64,000 bases of DNA, taken from Brevundimonas vesicularis. Lineage in GTDB: Bacteria; Pseudomonadota; Alphaproteobacteria; Caulobacterales; Caulobacteraceae. Where the stretch lies: contig NZ_CP115671.1 in NCBI RefSeq assembly GCF_027886425.1, positions 558,001-622,000 of the forward strand, in the 5' to 3' direction. This document shows, in pieces, positions 50,243 through 56,816 of this stretch. The notes under the pieces were generated by a model that was not told where the DNA came from, did no database searches, and worked only from the letters and a program-made list of their open reading frames with translations. The translations under genes and the position numbers were made by a program. Every line of letters begins with the position of its first letter. Within the stretch, counting starts at the first letter, position 1.

Positions 50243-50581
50243 GTGGGCTACAAGAAGCCGGAGAACCGGGGCCGCGGTCATCACCTCAGCGTGGCGCCGC
50301 ACATGACCGCGTCGCAGCTGCGCCGCGACCATTGGACGATCTCGACTCGCTGTCCGCGATGTCATCTGGATTGCTGGGTGGACCTGTCGGTCGTCATTCG
50401 ACTGTCGGGGCCACAGGTGAAGCTCTGGAACCGCTGGGCGCGCTGTCGGCGCTACGGATGCCCCGGCCGAATGGTCTTTCTGTTCACGCCCCCCGGCGAG
50501 CCGAAGGGCGTCTTTTGGCCCATGCACGACCCGCCCGAGGCGCGCGTGAAGGCCACGATCAGCGACGATCCGGGGCTGTGA
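50243..50581 (+). CDS. Zinc-ribbon phage protein
   Basis: 112 residues from a GTG at 50243, which follows the previous stop by 3 nt. CPRCHLDC (near residue 37) and a second pair around WARCRRYGCPGR form a likely zinc ribbon, followed by a C-terminal GVFWPMHDPPEAR segment. Function unknown; zinc-ribbon proteins of this size are frequent among phage accessory genes. Followed 4 nt later by another zinc-binding small protein. Confidence 0.6.
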   Translation: MGYKKPENRGRGHHLSVAPHMTASQLRRDHWTISTRCPRCHLDCWVDLSVVIRLSGPQVKLWNRWARCRRYGCPGRMVFLFTPPGEPKGVFWPMHDPPEARVKATISDDPGL

Positions 50582-50585
50582 CGCC

Positions 50586-50855
50586 GTGCTGAACTTCTAT
50601 CGCGACGACACGACGCCTGACGACATCCGACGCGGGGATCAGTGCGCCCTGGTCTGCCAGTGCGGCAGCAGCGTCATCCCGGCATGGGCGAAGCTGCCCC
50701 AGGCGCAGCGCTTCACGCCGCTGCGCGACATGCGCGCGAAGATGGTTTGCAAGCGATGCGGCAATCGGCGGCCGCAGATCGTCATCCGAGGACACCATGG
50801 CAGCGGGGGCCAGCTGACGGAGTTATGGCGATGGCCGCCGGCGAACCGGACCTGA
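50586..50855 (+). CDS. Small zinc-binding phage protein
   Basis: 89 residues from a GTG at 50586. VCQCGSSV and, 30 residues later, VCKRCGNRRP give CxC and CxxC pairs that can bind zinc. It follows the preceding zinc-ribbon gene by 4 nt and overlaps the next gene by 31 nt. Role unknown; together with its neighbour it may be a pair of related DNA-interacting proteins. Confidence 0.6.
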   Translation: MLNFYRDDTTPDDIRRGDQCALVCQCGSSVIPAWAKLPQAQRFTPLRDMRAKMVCKRCGNRRPQIVIRGHHGSGGQLTELWRWPPANRT

Positions 50856-51067
50856 CGTTGGAAGAGATCGACGCGCTGATCGAGGCAGCGACGGAGCCGA
50901 AGATCCTCATCGTGGCTCACTGGACCTGGTTCCTGATCCAAGAAGCTGGTCGGCACCTGAAGACCCGCAACAACGGCGGGCTGAACTATCGGGGCCTGGA
51001 TGTTTGGATCAGTAGTCGGACGCGGATCGGAACGCAGGCCGAAGCCGCCTTTCTCGCGGAGTGCTGA
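50825..51067 (+). CDS. Small hypothetical phage protein
   Basis: 80 residues from the ATG at 50825 (or 50831), overlapping the previous gene. The sequence is protein-like and soluble: LTLEEIDALIEAATEPKILIVAHWTWF, then LNYRGLDVWISSRTR. No family recognised. The frame is open further upstream, but that part is a shadow of the zinc protein gene. Confidence 0.55.
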   Translation: MAMAAGEPDLTLEEIDALIEAATEPKILIVAHWTWFLIQEAGRHLKTRNNGGLNYRGLDVWISSRTRIGTQAEAAFLAEC

Positions 51068-51387
51068 TGCGACGGGCACTTTACAGCTTGGGGGAGTAAA
51101 GCGGCCCGCCGCATGGGGTGGCGCATATTGCCGGGCCACCACCCTCACAGGCCGGCTCCGCGCAACTAACCCAAATCAACGACACTGCGTTCCGGAAGTC
51201 CGCAAAACGACAAAAGCCGCCGTCCTCGAAAGGTCGGCGGCAGTCGGAAAACACATGAGCCGACTTTGCGATCGGCTAGCCAGATAACCACAAAGCGCTG
51301 CGTCAAGTTCCCCTTAATCCACTCAAGCTCGGCATTTGCAGCGTCGGTTTTGATTGGTAAATCAGCGCGTTTAGTTCGGAGTGATCA
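51068..51387. other. Non-coding stretch with duplicated element copy A
   Basis: 320 bp without a convincing gene. It holds copy A of a repeated element (51208-51311) with a terminator-like hairpin, then AT-richer sequence up to the ribosome-binding region of the 51388 gene. Confidence 0.5.
51208..51311. repeat. Diverged ~105-bp non-coding repeat, copy A
   Basis: Shares with copy B at 51886-51993 the ordered blocks GCCGCC, CGAA-GGT-CGGC, AACACATGA, CCGA-T, CGG and CGT-TCA-GTTCC. The hairpin GCCGCCGTCC (51216-51225) with GGTCGGCGGC (51232-51241), one mismatch, is followed on the minus strand by TTTTG, so that strand reads as a terminator. Each copy lies just upstream of a small plus-strand gene. 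Confidence 0.6.
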
Positions 51388-51606
51388 ATGCAACGCAAAC
51401 CTATCGACGAGCTGTGTGAGCTAGCGCGCTGCGGGGGCAGCATCACAATCTATGCCGACACGCGTTCCGCTGACGAACTTATCCAGCTCGCGAGCGCGCT
51501 ACGCCATGGGGCAAAGCTCACATTGAATGGCACAGCGATGCGGCCGAATGAGGAGCTATGTCGGATAGCCCAAGCGTCGCCGGGAAACGTCACTTTCACG
51601 GGCTAG
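51388..51606 (+). CDS. Three-repeat leucine-rich-like small protein
   Basis: 72 residues. Three units of about 24 residues can be aligned: IDELCELARCGGSITIYA, ADELIQLASALRHGAKLTLNG and NEELCRIAQASPGNVTFTG, each with an E-L-x-x-[LI]-A helix followed by a short beta-like end. This resembles a miniature leucine-rich or solenoid repeat fold. GTTCGGAG lies before the ATG. Composition is less GC-rich than the chromosome. Not a family I recognise; a binding role is the likely use of such a fold. Confidence 0.6.
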   Translation: MQRKPIDELCELARCGGSITIYADTRSADELIQLASALRHGAKLTLNGTAMRPNEELCRIAQASPGNVTFTG

Positions 51607-51778
51607 AGGGCTCGCGAGAATACCAGAGCCGACGTCGCTGCTCTTTTAGCTTGAGCCACTCTTCTATCAGCCGCCGCTCCGCGATCAGCGTTTCGCCGGC
51701 GAGGGCGCGGGCGGCATCCGCCACGCTCAAGGCCTGCTGGGCTGAGTTGAGCGGGGCTGTTGTCGTGGGGGGCTGGTC
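51596..51778 (-). pseudogene. Possible remnant of a small helical phage protein
   Basis: The minus-strand frame reads 60 protein-like residues, including ALSVADAARALAGETLIAE and RRLIEEWLKLKEQRRRLWY, ending in TGA at 51596. Just upstream in frame is a TAG (51779-51781) and four codons before that an ATG, so the natural start seems cut off by the stop. Internal TTG or GTG starts would give about 42-44 residues. Either a gene disabled near its start or a short gene with an unusual start. It overlaps the end of the 51388 gene by 11 nt. Confidence 0.35.
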
Positions 51779-51885
51779 CTATCCGGGCGACATGGTGCCT
51801 CTGGACGGGCGGTCACCAAATCGGTCGGGCGATAAGACGCCCATAGGTCCGATGAAGCGGATCGGACGGCCGGAGGATTGGGGAT

Positions 51886-51993
51886 GACGAAAGGCCGCCA
51901 TCCCGAAGGTGACGGCCCCAAGTCGCGCAACACATGAAACCGATATCGCAAACGGTCTTGACTCCACAATCGCATAACGCCGTGTCAGGTTCC
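51886..51993. repeat. Diverged ~105-bp non-coding repeat, copy B
   Basis: Second copy of the element at 51208. Its hairpin (GGCCGCCATCC ... GGTGACGGCC) is weaker but again followed on the minus strand by TTTCG. It ends 19 nt before the ATG of the 52013 gene. The rest of the 51607-52012 gap holds only the possible minus-strand remnant. Confidence 0.6.
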
Positions 51994-52012
51994 GGTTCGG
52001 AGGACTGGAGCC

Positions 52013-52249
52013 ATGGCAACACGGAAGACCCTCATCAAATCCCGCGCAGGCGTCCGCCTTCAGCGCATTGAGCATTTGGCTCGACAGCAGGTCGTTCAGT
52101 CGTCCTGGCGTGTATCGACCATGCGCCAAAACCAGCCGCGCACATTTGCTGACGAGACTGAAGCTGAAGATGCCTTCGATATGGAGGTCATCGCTTCGCT
52201 GACCGACCCCATCATCATGGATATGCAGCGGCGTGGGCTGCTCGACTGA
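52013..52249 (+). CDS. Small hypothetical phage protein
   Basis: 78 residues. Basic N-terminus (TRKTLIKSRAGVRLQR), mid-region helix and acidic C-terminal part (DETEAEDAFDMEV). GGAG lies 8 nt before the ATG, in the same GTTCGGAG context as the 51388 gene. No recognised domain. Followed 9 nt later by a glycine-rich membrane protein gene. Confidence 0.6.
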   Translation: MATRKTLIKSRAGVRLQRIEHLARQQVVQSSWRVSTMRQNQPRTFADETEAEDAFDMEVIASLTDPIIMDMQRRGLLD

Positions 52250-52258
52250 GGACCACAC

Positions 52259-52423
52259 ATGACGAAGAATGATCTGAAGGCAGGGCTGCAGCTCGGAGCC
52301 GGCGTTGGCGCCGGGGTCGCCATTGGCGCGGCGACCGACAACATGGGGGTCTGGCTAGCCATCGGCGTTGCGGTCGGAATGGGTATGACGACGGCCTTCC
52401 GGCGAAATCGCAGCGACACATAA
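52259..52423 (+). CDS. Small glycine-rich membrane protein
   Basis: 54 residues: MTKNDLKAGLQLGAGVGAGV at the start, then AIGAATDNMGVWLAIGVAVG and a basic tail FRRNRSDT. Gly/Ala-rich hydrophobic stretches separated by a polar turn suggest two short membrane helices. Its stop TAA overlaps the ATG of the SRAP remnant by one base. Function unknown; size and hydrophobicity would fit a holin-like or membrane accessory protein. Confidence 0.6.
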   Translation: MTKNDLKAGLQLGAGVGAGVAIGAATDNMGVWLAIGVAVGMGMTTAFRRNRSDT

Positions 52424-52888
52424 TGTGCAACCTCTATCGCCAGCGCTCCGGCCCCCAGGCAATCCTCGAGATGGCCAAGGCCATGCGCTCCACGGTTGGC
52501 AATCTGGCGCCGGGCGATATCTATCCCGACTACCCCGCCCCCATCGTGCGCTGGGATGGCGACGAGAGAGTGCTCGCGTCTGCGCGCTGGGGACCGCCCC
52601 ATCTGGTTCAAGCTCGCGGACGACGAGCCCGAGCCGTTGGCTTTCTTCGCCGGCATCCACCTCCAGGCCCACACGAGCGTCCGCAAGATCAAGACCGGCA
52701 TGGAGACGATCGACGTCTTCGCCTTCCTGACGACCGAACCTAACGCCGAGGTCGGCGCGGTTCACCCCAAAGCCATGCCGGTGATCCTGACGGAGCCCGA
52801 CGAGATCGCGGCTTGGATGACGGCGCCTTGGGACATCGCTAAAGAGCTTCAGCGCCCGCTGGATGACGGCGCGCTGGAGTATGTATGA
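52423..52888 (+). pseudogene. SRAP (YedK/HMCES) family gene with internal deletion and frameshift
   Basis: The start is a good SRAP N-terminus: MCNLYRQRSG (with the catalytic Cys2), then DIYPDYPAPIVRWDGDERVL and ARWGPP at about 52599. At that point the homology jumps into another frame: PIWFKLADDEPEPLAFFAGI, FAFLTTEPNAEVGAVHPKAMPVIL and LQRPLDDGALEYV, ending at 52888. Roughly 60 middle residues, including the FCEW active-site glutamate, are missing. SRAP proteins crosslink abasic sites in ssDNA. The product is expected to be inactive. A sequencing error alone would not explain the missing middle. Confidence 0.8.
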
Positions 52889-53133
52889 TGGACTGGGAAC
52901 GCCGCGAAGATGGAGAGCTGGTGCTCTCGGTGCTTCAGAACTTCGAACTGGCGACCTTCACGAATGAAGCGCTCGCCGTGAGGCTCGAATTCGCTGACGT
53001 CCAAGAACAGCTTCGCGGGGAAATGGCTCTGTCGCACAAGCAACTGATCATGACACCAAAGGCCGCCGCCGCCCTTGGCAAGCTGCTCGTCGAACAAGCG
53101 GCATTGGCGAGCGATGCCGCCGGCGAGGTTTGA
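52885..53133 (+). CDS. Small hypothetical phage protein
   Basis: 82 residues from the ATG at 52885 or 52888, overlapping the SRAP remnant stop (ATGATG). Soluble, with MDWERREDGELVLSVLQ, a central beta-like region and a C-terminal helix TPKAAAALGKLLVEQAALAS. Unknown function. A 265-bp stretch without a supported gene follows to 53398. Confidence 0.6.
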   Translation: MMDWERREDGELVLSVLQNFELATFTNEALAVRLEFADVQEQLRGEMALSHKQLIMTPKAAAALGKLLVEQAALASDAAGEV

Positions 53134-53398
53134 ACGATCTGGCTGTCCGCAAGGGTGGTGGCCCGGCGCCCTTCGCGAAGGGTGGGGATTCACCGAGCCA
53201 CCGTGTTCCTACGGAGGGGAACGCATTTTCGTAGGCTGAAACCGAGAGCATGGCCCGTTAATTGGAGTTCATGCGAACGGCGGTCCGCGAGAAATAGTGA
53301 GCACCGGCACGTCCGCACGCAGACACAAAAACTTGCTTTGAGATGCTCCCCAAACGGTGTCGTCATATCGCTACGACGCTGTTTCGGGGGAAACGCTC

Positions 53399-53551
53399 AT
53401 GCTGATGTCCATCGCCTTAGGCGAGACCCTTTACTGGGCGCACCGATTGCGCCGAACGATCATTCTGTCGCCGGCAGTCGCTATGAGCGTCGGGGTGGCG
53501 GTGATGGTTGTGCGAAACTGGCATCACCTCAGACATCTCGTCGCTCACTGA
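53399..53551 (+). CDS. Micro membrane protein (50 aa), paralogue of the 55235 protein
   Basis: 50 residues from the ATG at 53399, with GGGGG 8 nt upstream. One membrane span (about residues 19-38, TIILSPAVAMSVGVAVMVV), a GETLYWAHR motif before it and a His-rich C-terminus (NWHHLRHLVAH). The motif GE-x-LY-[WF]-AHR is shared with the 45-residue protein at 55235. It lies just beyond the minus-strand lysis operon terminator. Possible antiholin or membrane accessory; unproven. Confidence 0.55.
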   Translation: MLMSIALGETLYWAHRLRRTIILSPAVAMSVGVAVMVVRNWHHLRHLVAH

Positions 53552-53554
53552 TGA

Positions 53555-53584
53555 AAGAAAGCCCGCCCTCCGAAGAGAGCGGGC
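53555..53584 (-). terminator. Terminator of the minus-strand phage late operon
   Basis: Hairpin GCCCGCCCTC (53561-53570) with GAGAGCGGGC (53575-53584), one mismatch. On the minus strand it is followed by TTTCTTTC. It lies about 50 nt downstream of the Rz1 stop. Confidence 0.7.
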
Positions 53585-53635
53585 CTCGATAGCGGAGCCG
53601 AGGCTCGACGCTGGGATCGATAATGTCGAGGGCAT

Positions 53636-53944
53636 CTAGCCCGGTCGCGGCGGCGTGATGGGCGGGCGCCGACACTCATCAAGCGCCGCCGTCTTCACGC
53701 CGTCTCGCGCGATCCGCTGAACTCGGCCGGCGACCAGCAGCACGGTGCGGGCGAAGATGTCCGGCGCGGCCGCGATGGCCTCAGCCGTGTCGACGTAGGC
53801 GGGTTCAGGTCCGATGTCTGGCGAGCAGGCCACGGCGACCGGCACCTTCACCTCGACGATCTGAACAACAGGCTCAGGCGGGGGCTTGGCGTTCGTCCCA
53901 CAGCTGGCCAGCAGCAGGACGGACAGGATCAGGGCGCGGTTCAT
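53636..53944 (-). CDS. Rz1-like outer-membrane spanin lipoprotein
   Basis: 102 residues. The signal ends in lipobox LASC (Cys about residue 15), then a Pro-rich stretch (NAKPPPEPVV), VEVKVPVAVAC and a Pro-rich end (PPITPPRPG). Its start overlaps the stop of the Rz-like gene by 4 nt. Rz1-type lipoproteins join the inner-membrane spanin to fuse membranes in the last step of lysis. Position directly after endolysin and Rz supports the call. Confidence 0.75.
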   Translation of the reverse strand: MNRALILSVLLLASCGTNAKPPPEPVVQIVEVKVPVAVACSPDIGPEPAYVDTAEAIAAAPDIFARTVLLVAGRVQRIARDGVKTAALDECRRPPITPPRPG

Positions 53945-54378
53945 CGGACTTGCTCCAGGATAAGGCGATCGGCGGCTTCACAGCGCGTCTCGCCGGATCG
54001 GGGTGTTTCGAGAAGAAGCTGTTGCGCACGCTGCTGGGCTTGCGTGGCGCGGGCCTGGGCGGCGTCGACAGCGGCCTGGGCGCGGACCGTGCTGGCGTCG
54101 CTGGCGGCCTTCAGAGCATCGACCGCCCTGTTCTGGGTCGCCAACGCGGCCTGGGCACCCGTCAGGTTCGCCTGCGCCATGGTCAGGCGATCTTTGTAGC
54201 CGATACCGGGGGCGTTGATCTGTGCGTGGAGCTCGGCCGAGCGGCCCTGCTCCTGGACTAGGTCGTGGTGCGTCACGCCCCAACGGTAAGACGTGAAGAT
54301 CGCCAGAGGGATGAAGACGGCGCAGCCGACGCCGGCGGCCATCGTCAGCCGCGATGGGAAAAGGTCGCCGATCCTCAT
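53941..54378 (-). CDS. Rz-like inner-membrane spanin
   Basis: 145 residues from the ATG at 54378; a longer reading through the endolysin gene is a shadow. An N-terminal membrane span (about 11-31) is followed by a long Ala/Gln-rich coiled coil (LTMAQANLTGAQAALATQ, AVDAAQARATQAQQRAQQ), the layout of i-spanins. The ATG overlaps the endolysin stop (TGATG), and its own stop overlaps the Rz1 start. Confidence 0.75.
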   Translation of the reverse strand: MRIGDLFPSRLTMAAGVGCAVFIPLAIFTSYRWGVTHHDLVQEQGRSAELHAQINAPGIGYKDRLTMAQANLTGAQAALATQNRAVDALKAASDASTVRAQAAVDAAQARATQAQQRAQQLLLETPRSGETRCEAADRLILEQVR

Positions 54379-54857
54379 CACGCGACCTCGAAGTGAGGGC
54401 TGTCGGTTTCGCCACGCTCGCGCGGTTTGCCGTCCTGGTCCCAATCCGCACCCCAGCGGATCTTCACGCCGAGTTCCTTGGCAGAGGCGAACATAGCCGC
54501 CGCGATCGCATCGAACTTCGCCGGCGTGTTCCAGTCCACCGGATAGGGACACAGGTCGACGGCATGGCCAAACCCGTCCGACATGATCCTGTGATTGGAT
54601 CCCAGCGGGTTGGCCAGCCAGGTCACCTTCGCCGCGCCCGGCTGCGCATATTTCTCGGGCACGCCGGCGGCGCGGCATTGGGCGGCGGTGCGCCCCTTGC
54701 CCCAATATTCCCACATGGTCTCCTTCGAACGCACGCCCTCGAGGACCATGAAATCCTGTTTGGTCCGCTCGATCGCGCCCTGAACGACGCGAGCGAGCTG
54801 GGGGTGGACGCCTTTCAGGCGCGCAAGGGATTGCGCGCCCAAGCGATACTTGGACAT
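54378..54857 (-). CDS. Phage endolysin, M15 family peptidase
   Basis: 159 residues without a signal peptide. The zinc-binding pattern NHRIMSDGFGHAVDL and the C-terminal DSPHFEV match M15 L-alanyl-D-glutamate/D-Ala-D-Ala peptidases such as T5 endolysin. It also has MVLEGVRSKETMWEYWGKG, typical of the phage form. It cuts the peptide part of peptidoglycan at lysis, after holin release. It begins the lysis group endolysin-Rz-Rz1. Confidence 0.9.
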   Translation of the reverse strand: MSKYRLGAQSLARLKGVHPQLARVVQGAIERTKQDFMVLEGVRSKETMWEYWGKGRTAAQCRAAGVPEKYAQPGAAKVTWLANPLGSNHRIMSDGFGHAVDLCPYPVDWNTPAKFDAIAAAMFASAKELGVKIRWGADWDQDGKPRERGETDSPHFEVA

Positions 54858-55033
54858 TTCAGTCTCCGGTCTGTTAAGAGTTGCGCGCCTAGGCTGCGAG
54901 GTCTAGCGTTTGAGTTGAGCTGAATAGCTCGCTCCAGCGGGGAGCATCAGGCCGGCGGTTCCGCAAATGCCCCGGCCAATCCATTGGGGGATGGATGAGA
55001 CGCCAGCGAGCGAAACGGATTGAGGTGAGGTTG

Positions 55034-55222
55034 ATGTCGTGGGTCTCGGTCCTGATCCTGACCTACCTTCCCAAAATTCGCTGCGGCAGTCGGATGAAAC
55101 GGAACCGGCGAGGCTCACGAGCGCGGATGCAGAACGCCTTATTCGTCGCCACGCTGATCGTGTCGGCCGGCTTCCAACTTTGGCTGTTTGCCCGTCATCT
55201 CTGGACACTGGCGAACGGCTGA
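55034..55222 (+). CDS. Possible small membrane protein
   Basis: 62 residues from an ATG with GTGAGG upstream. Ends in MQNALFVATLIVSAGFQLWLF followed by ARHLWTLANG, one clear membrane span; the first part has a shorter hydrophobic stretch (VSVLILTYL) and a basic link. Third-position GC favours this frame over the overlapping soluble reading. A shorter version could start at 55128. It is followed 12 nt later by the 55235 gene. Confidence 0.4.
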   Translation: MSWVSVLILTYLPKIRCGSRMKRNRRGSRARMQNALFVATLIVSAGFQLWLFARHLWTLANG

Positions 55223-55234
55223 CCTGACGCCTAC

Positions 55235-55372
55235 ATGGCCGCCATGATCGGTGAAATCCTCTACTTCGCGCATCGCCACGCCCGCGTTCTGATCGTGGCA
55301 GCGGCCATAGGCCTTGCCTTCAGCCTGGTGTCGGGCGGCGAGGCTGTGGCGCACCACATCCACTGGCGCTGA
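55235..55372 (+). CDS. Micro membrane protein (45 aa), paralogue of the 53399 protein
   Basis: 45 residues: MIGEILYFAHRHARVLIVAA and then GLAFSLVSGGEAVAHHIHWR. One membrane span around residues 18-33. The N-terminal GEILYFAHR matches GETLYWAHR in the 53399 protein, and both end in His/Trp-rich tails. It lies between the endolysin and the minus-strand membrane protein genes, on the opposite strand. Confidence 0.5.
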   Translation: MAAMIGEILYFAHRHARVLIVAAAIGLAFSLVSGGEAVAHHIHWR

Positions 55373-55387
55373 CGCGAACCGGGTTCG

Positions 55388-55861
55388 TCAGTCGGCAGTC
55401 GGCGCGGACGGCGGAACCGGGTCGATGCGGATCAGCCGGTCGTAATCGGGCGCAGGTTCGGCGAAGCCTGTGACCACCTTCTCCAGAGAGCGCTCCACGA
55501 CAGGCGGGACCGTCTCCGCCACCGCTTCCTTCATGTCCTGAACGTCGGCGGCCCGCGTCTCTGCCCGCCGCACCTCCAGCACCTCGCGGCCATCGTGGAC
55601 GAACATGCTGATCAGCATGGCGGTCGAGGTGACGGCGGCGAACACGAAGAACCAGGCGACCGCATCCGGCACATGCGCGCCGCCATAGATTTCGAGGATG
55701 ACGAACACCGTCACAAGCGCCACGACATCCATCAGTCGTCGCACGATCCAGTTGCTGGCGTAGGAACTGCGCACGCGCGGCGAGACGATCTCAGCGCGGG
55801 CGAAGACGGTCAGCCCGACCACGCCAGCGGCGATGACGGTGACGATATCGACAGGGGTCAT
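55388..55861 (-). CDS. Phage membrane protein with C-terminal coiled coil
   Basis: 157 residues from the ATG at 55861. About three membrane spans (residues 4-20, 40-58, 63-82), then a cytoplasmic tail with FVHDGREVLEVRRAETRAADVQ and a Pro-rich end. Its start overlaps the preceding gene's stop by 4 nt. Placed between tail and lysis genes, it is a candidate holin component, though larger than most. Confidence 0.6.
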   Translation of the reverse strand: MTPVDIVTVIAAGVVGLTVFARAEIVSPRVRSSYASNWIVRRLMDVVALVTVFVILEIYGGAHVPDAVAWFFVFAAVTSTAMLISMFVHDGREVLEVRRAETRAADVQDMKEAVAETVPPVVERSLEKVVTGFAEPAPDYDRLIRIDPVPPSAPTAD

Positions 55862-56337
55862 GGGTTGGCCCTCGTGCCGCCCAACCAGCGCAGGGCCAGA
55901 TCGCGAAGGGTGGCGGGGTTGGACAGCAGTTTGACGGCCCCAAACAGACCAGGTGCGAAGCGCCACGCCCCCATCCCGATCCCGAAGCCGATGGCTCTCA
56001 GGTCGGACGGGTTGATGTCGGGCGCCAATCGCAGGGCGATGGGCGCGGCCCAGAACCGGGCGACCAGCGCCCCGACGACGACGGCGAACACGCCCTCGAT
56101 CACAGCGCGCATGATCTCGCGCGAGGTCGCCGGTTCTGACCCCAGCGAGACCACGCCGACGTGGACCAGGGCGGACACGATGCCGCCCGCCGCGCCCGCC
56201 AGGAAAATCCAGTCGGGGTCGATCCGGTCCGCGCCGAGGACGCCGGCATAAGCCGCCGCGCTCAGGATCAGGTTCAGCAGCGCGCCTATCCCGAACACGG
56301 TGAAGGGTTCCGCCACCCAGCGGATGAAACGAGCCAT
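55858..56337 (-). CDS. Phage membrane protein, holin-region
   Basis: 159 residues with about four hydrophobic segments: TVFGIGALLNLILSAAAYAGV, WIFLAGAAGGIVSALVHVGVV, IEGVFAVVVGALVARFWAA and IGFGIGMGAWRFAPGLFG. The ATG at 56337 has GGAG upstream. Coupled by a 4-nt overlap to the next membrane protein gene. No family recognised; position suggests a role in lysis timing or membrane modification. Confidence 0.6.
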   Translation of the reverse strand: MARFIRWVAEPFTVFGIGALLNLILSAAAYAGVLGADRIDPDWIFLAGAAGGIVSALVHVGVVSLGSEPATSREIMRAVIEGVFAVVVGALVARFWAAPIALRLAPDINPSDLRAIGFGIGMGAWRFAPGLFGAVKLLSNPATLRDLALRWLGGTRANP

Positions 56338-56507
56338 GGAGGTCTCCGATAGTCAGGCCGTGGTGAAACAGCCGTTGGGCGGCTTACGGGAACCGGGCGG
56401 GTCCGCGAGGCGCTTGCCTCTCATGGACATGACCACGATGCTTCTTCTGGTGCTGATCGCTGCGACGGTGATTGGCGCAATGGCGCTTCAGTCGCGTCAG
56501 CCCAACG

Positions 56508-56667
56508 ATGCGACGCCTGATCATAGAACTAATCTGGCTCTTTGTCGGCGGCATCGTGCTTGTCGGGGCGATGTGGGCGCTGAACGACGCCATCACCAAA
56601 CGTCCGCGCGGGCCGCCAGCGACAGCCAAGCCCGCACCCGCGCCTCGCGCTTCGCGCCCTTCGATCC
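56508..56667 (+). other. Possible plus-strand micro membrane protein region
   Basis: From the ATG at 56508, the reading MRRLIIELIWLFVGGIVLVG then AMWALNDAITKRPRG looks like a genuine single-span membrane protein, but the frame stays open far downstream and the C-terminus cannot be set. A second ATG frame at 56423 (MDMTTMLLLVLIAATVIGAM) also encodes a hydrophobic start. Both oppose the 3' end of the 52-residue minus-strand gene. Only one, or neither, may be real. Confidence 0.3.
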
Positions 56668-56751
56668 ATAGGCCGGGATCATGCCCAGCCCGCCCGCGAT
56701 CAGGCCGCCGCACAGGCCCCAGAACCAGAGCATTTCACGCGGGTCGAACAT
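56593..56751 (-). CDS. Small single-span phage membrane protein
   Basis: 52 residues: MFDPREMLWFWGLCGGLIAG, then GLGMIPAYGSKGAKREAR and VRAWLSLAARADVW. One membrane helix (residues 8-27) and a basic amphipathic C-terminal helix. GGAGG lies upstream of the ATG at 56751. It falls in line with the minus-strand late genes, 65 nt after the 56817 gene. Unknown function; size and topology fit a small holin-like or tail-associated protein. Confidence 0.6.
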   Translation of the reverse strand: MFDPREMLWFWGLCGGLIAGGLGMIPAYGSKGAKREARVRAWLSLAARADVW

Positions 56752-56816
56752 CCGCCCCTCCAAGTCGTCAGCCCACGAACACAGACAGCCGACGTGGAGA
56801 CGGCTTCGCAGCGATG

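Noticed and set aside
51779..52258. A 159-codon minus-strand frame through repeat copy B
   Set aside because: It overlaps the 52013 gene and repeat; its composition is not convincing, and the hairpin explains the conserved bases better.
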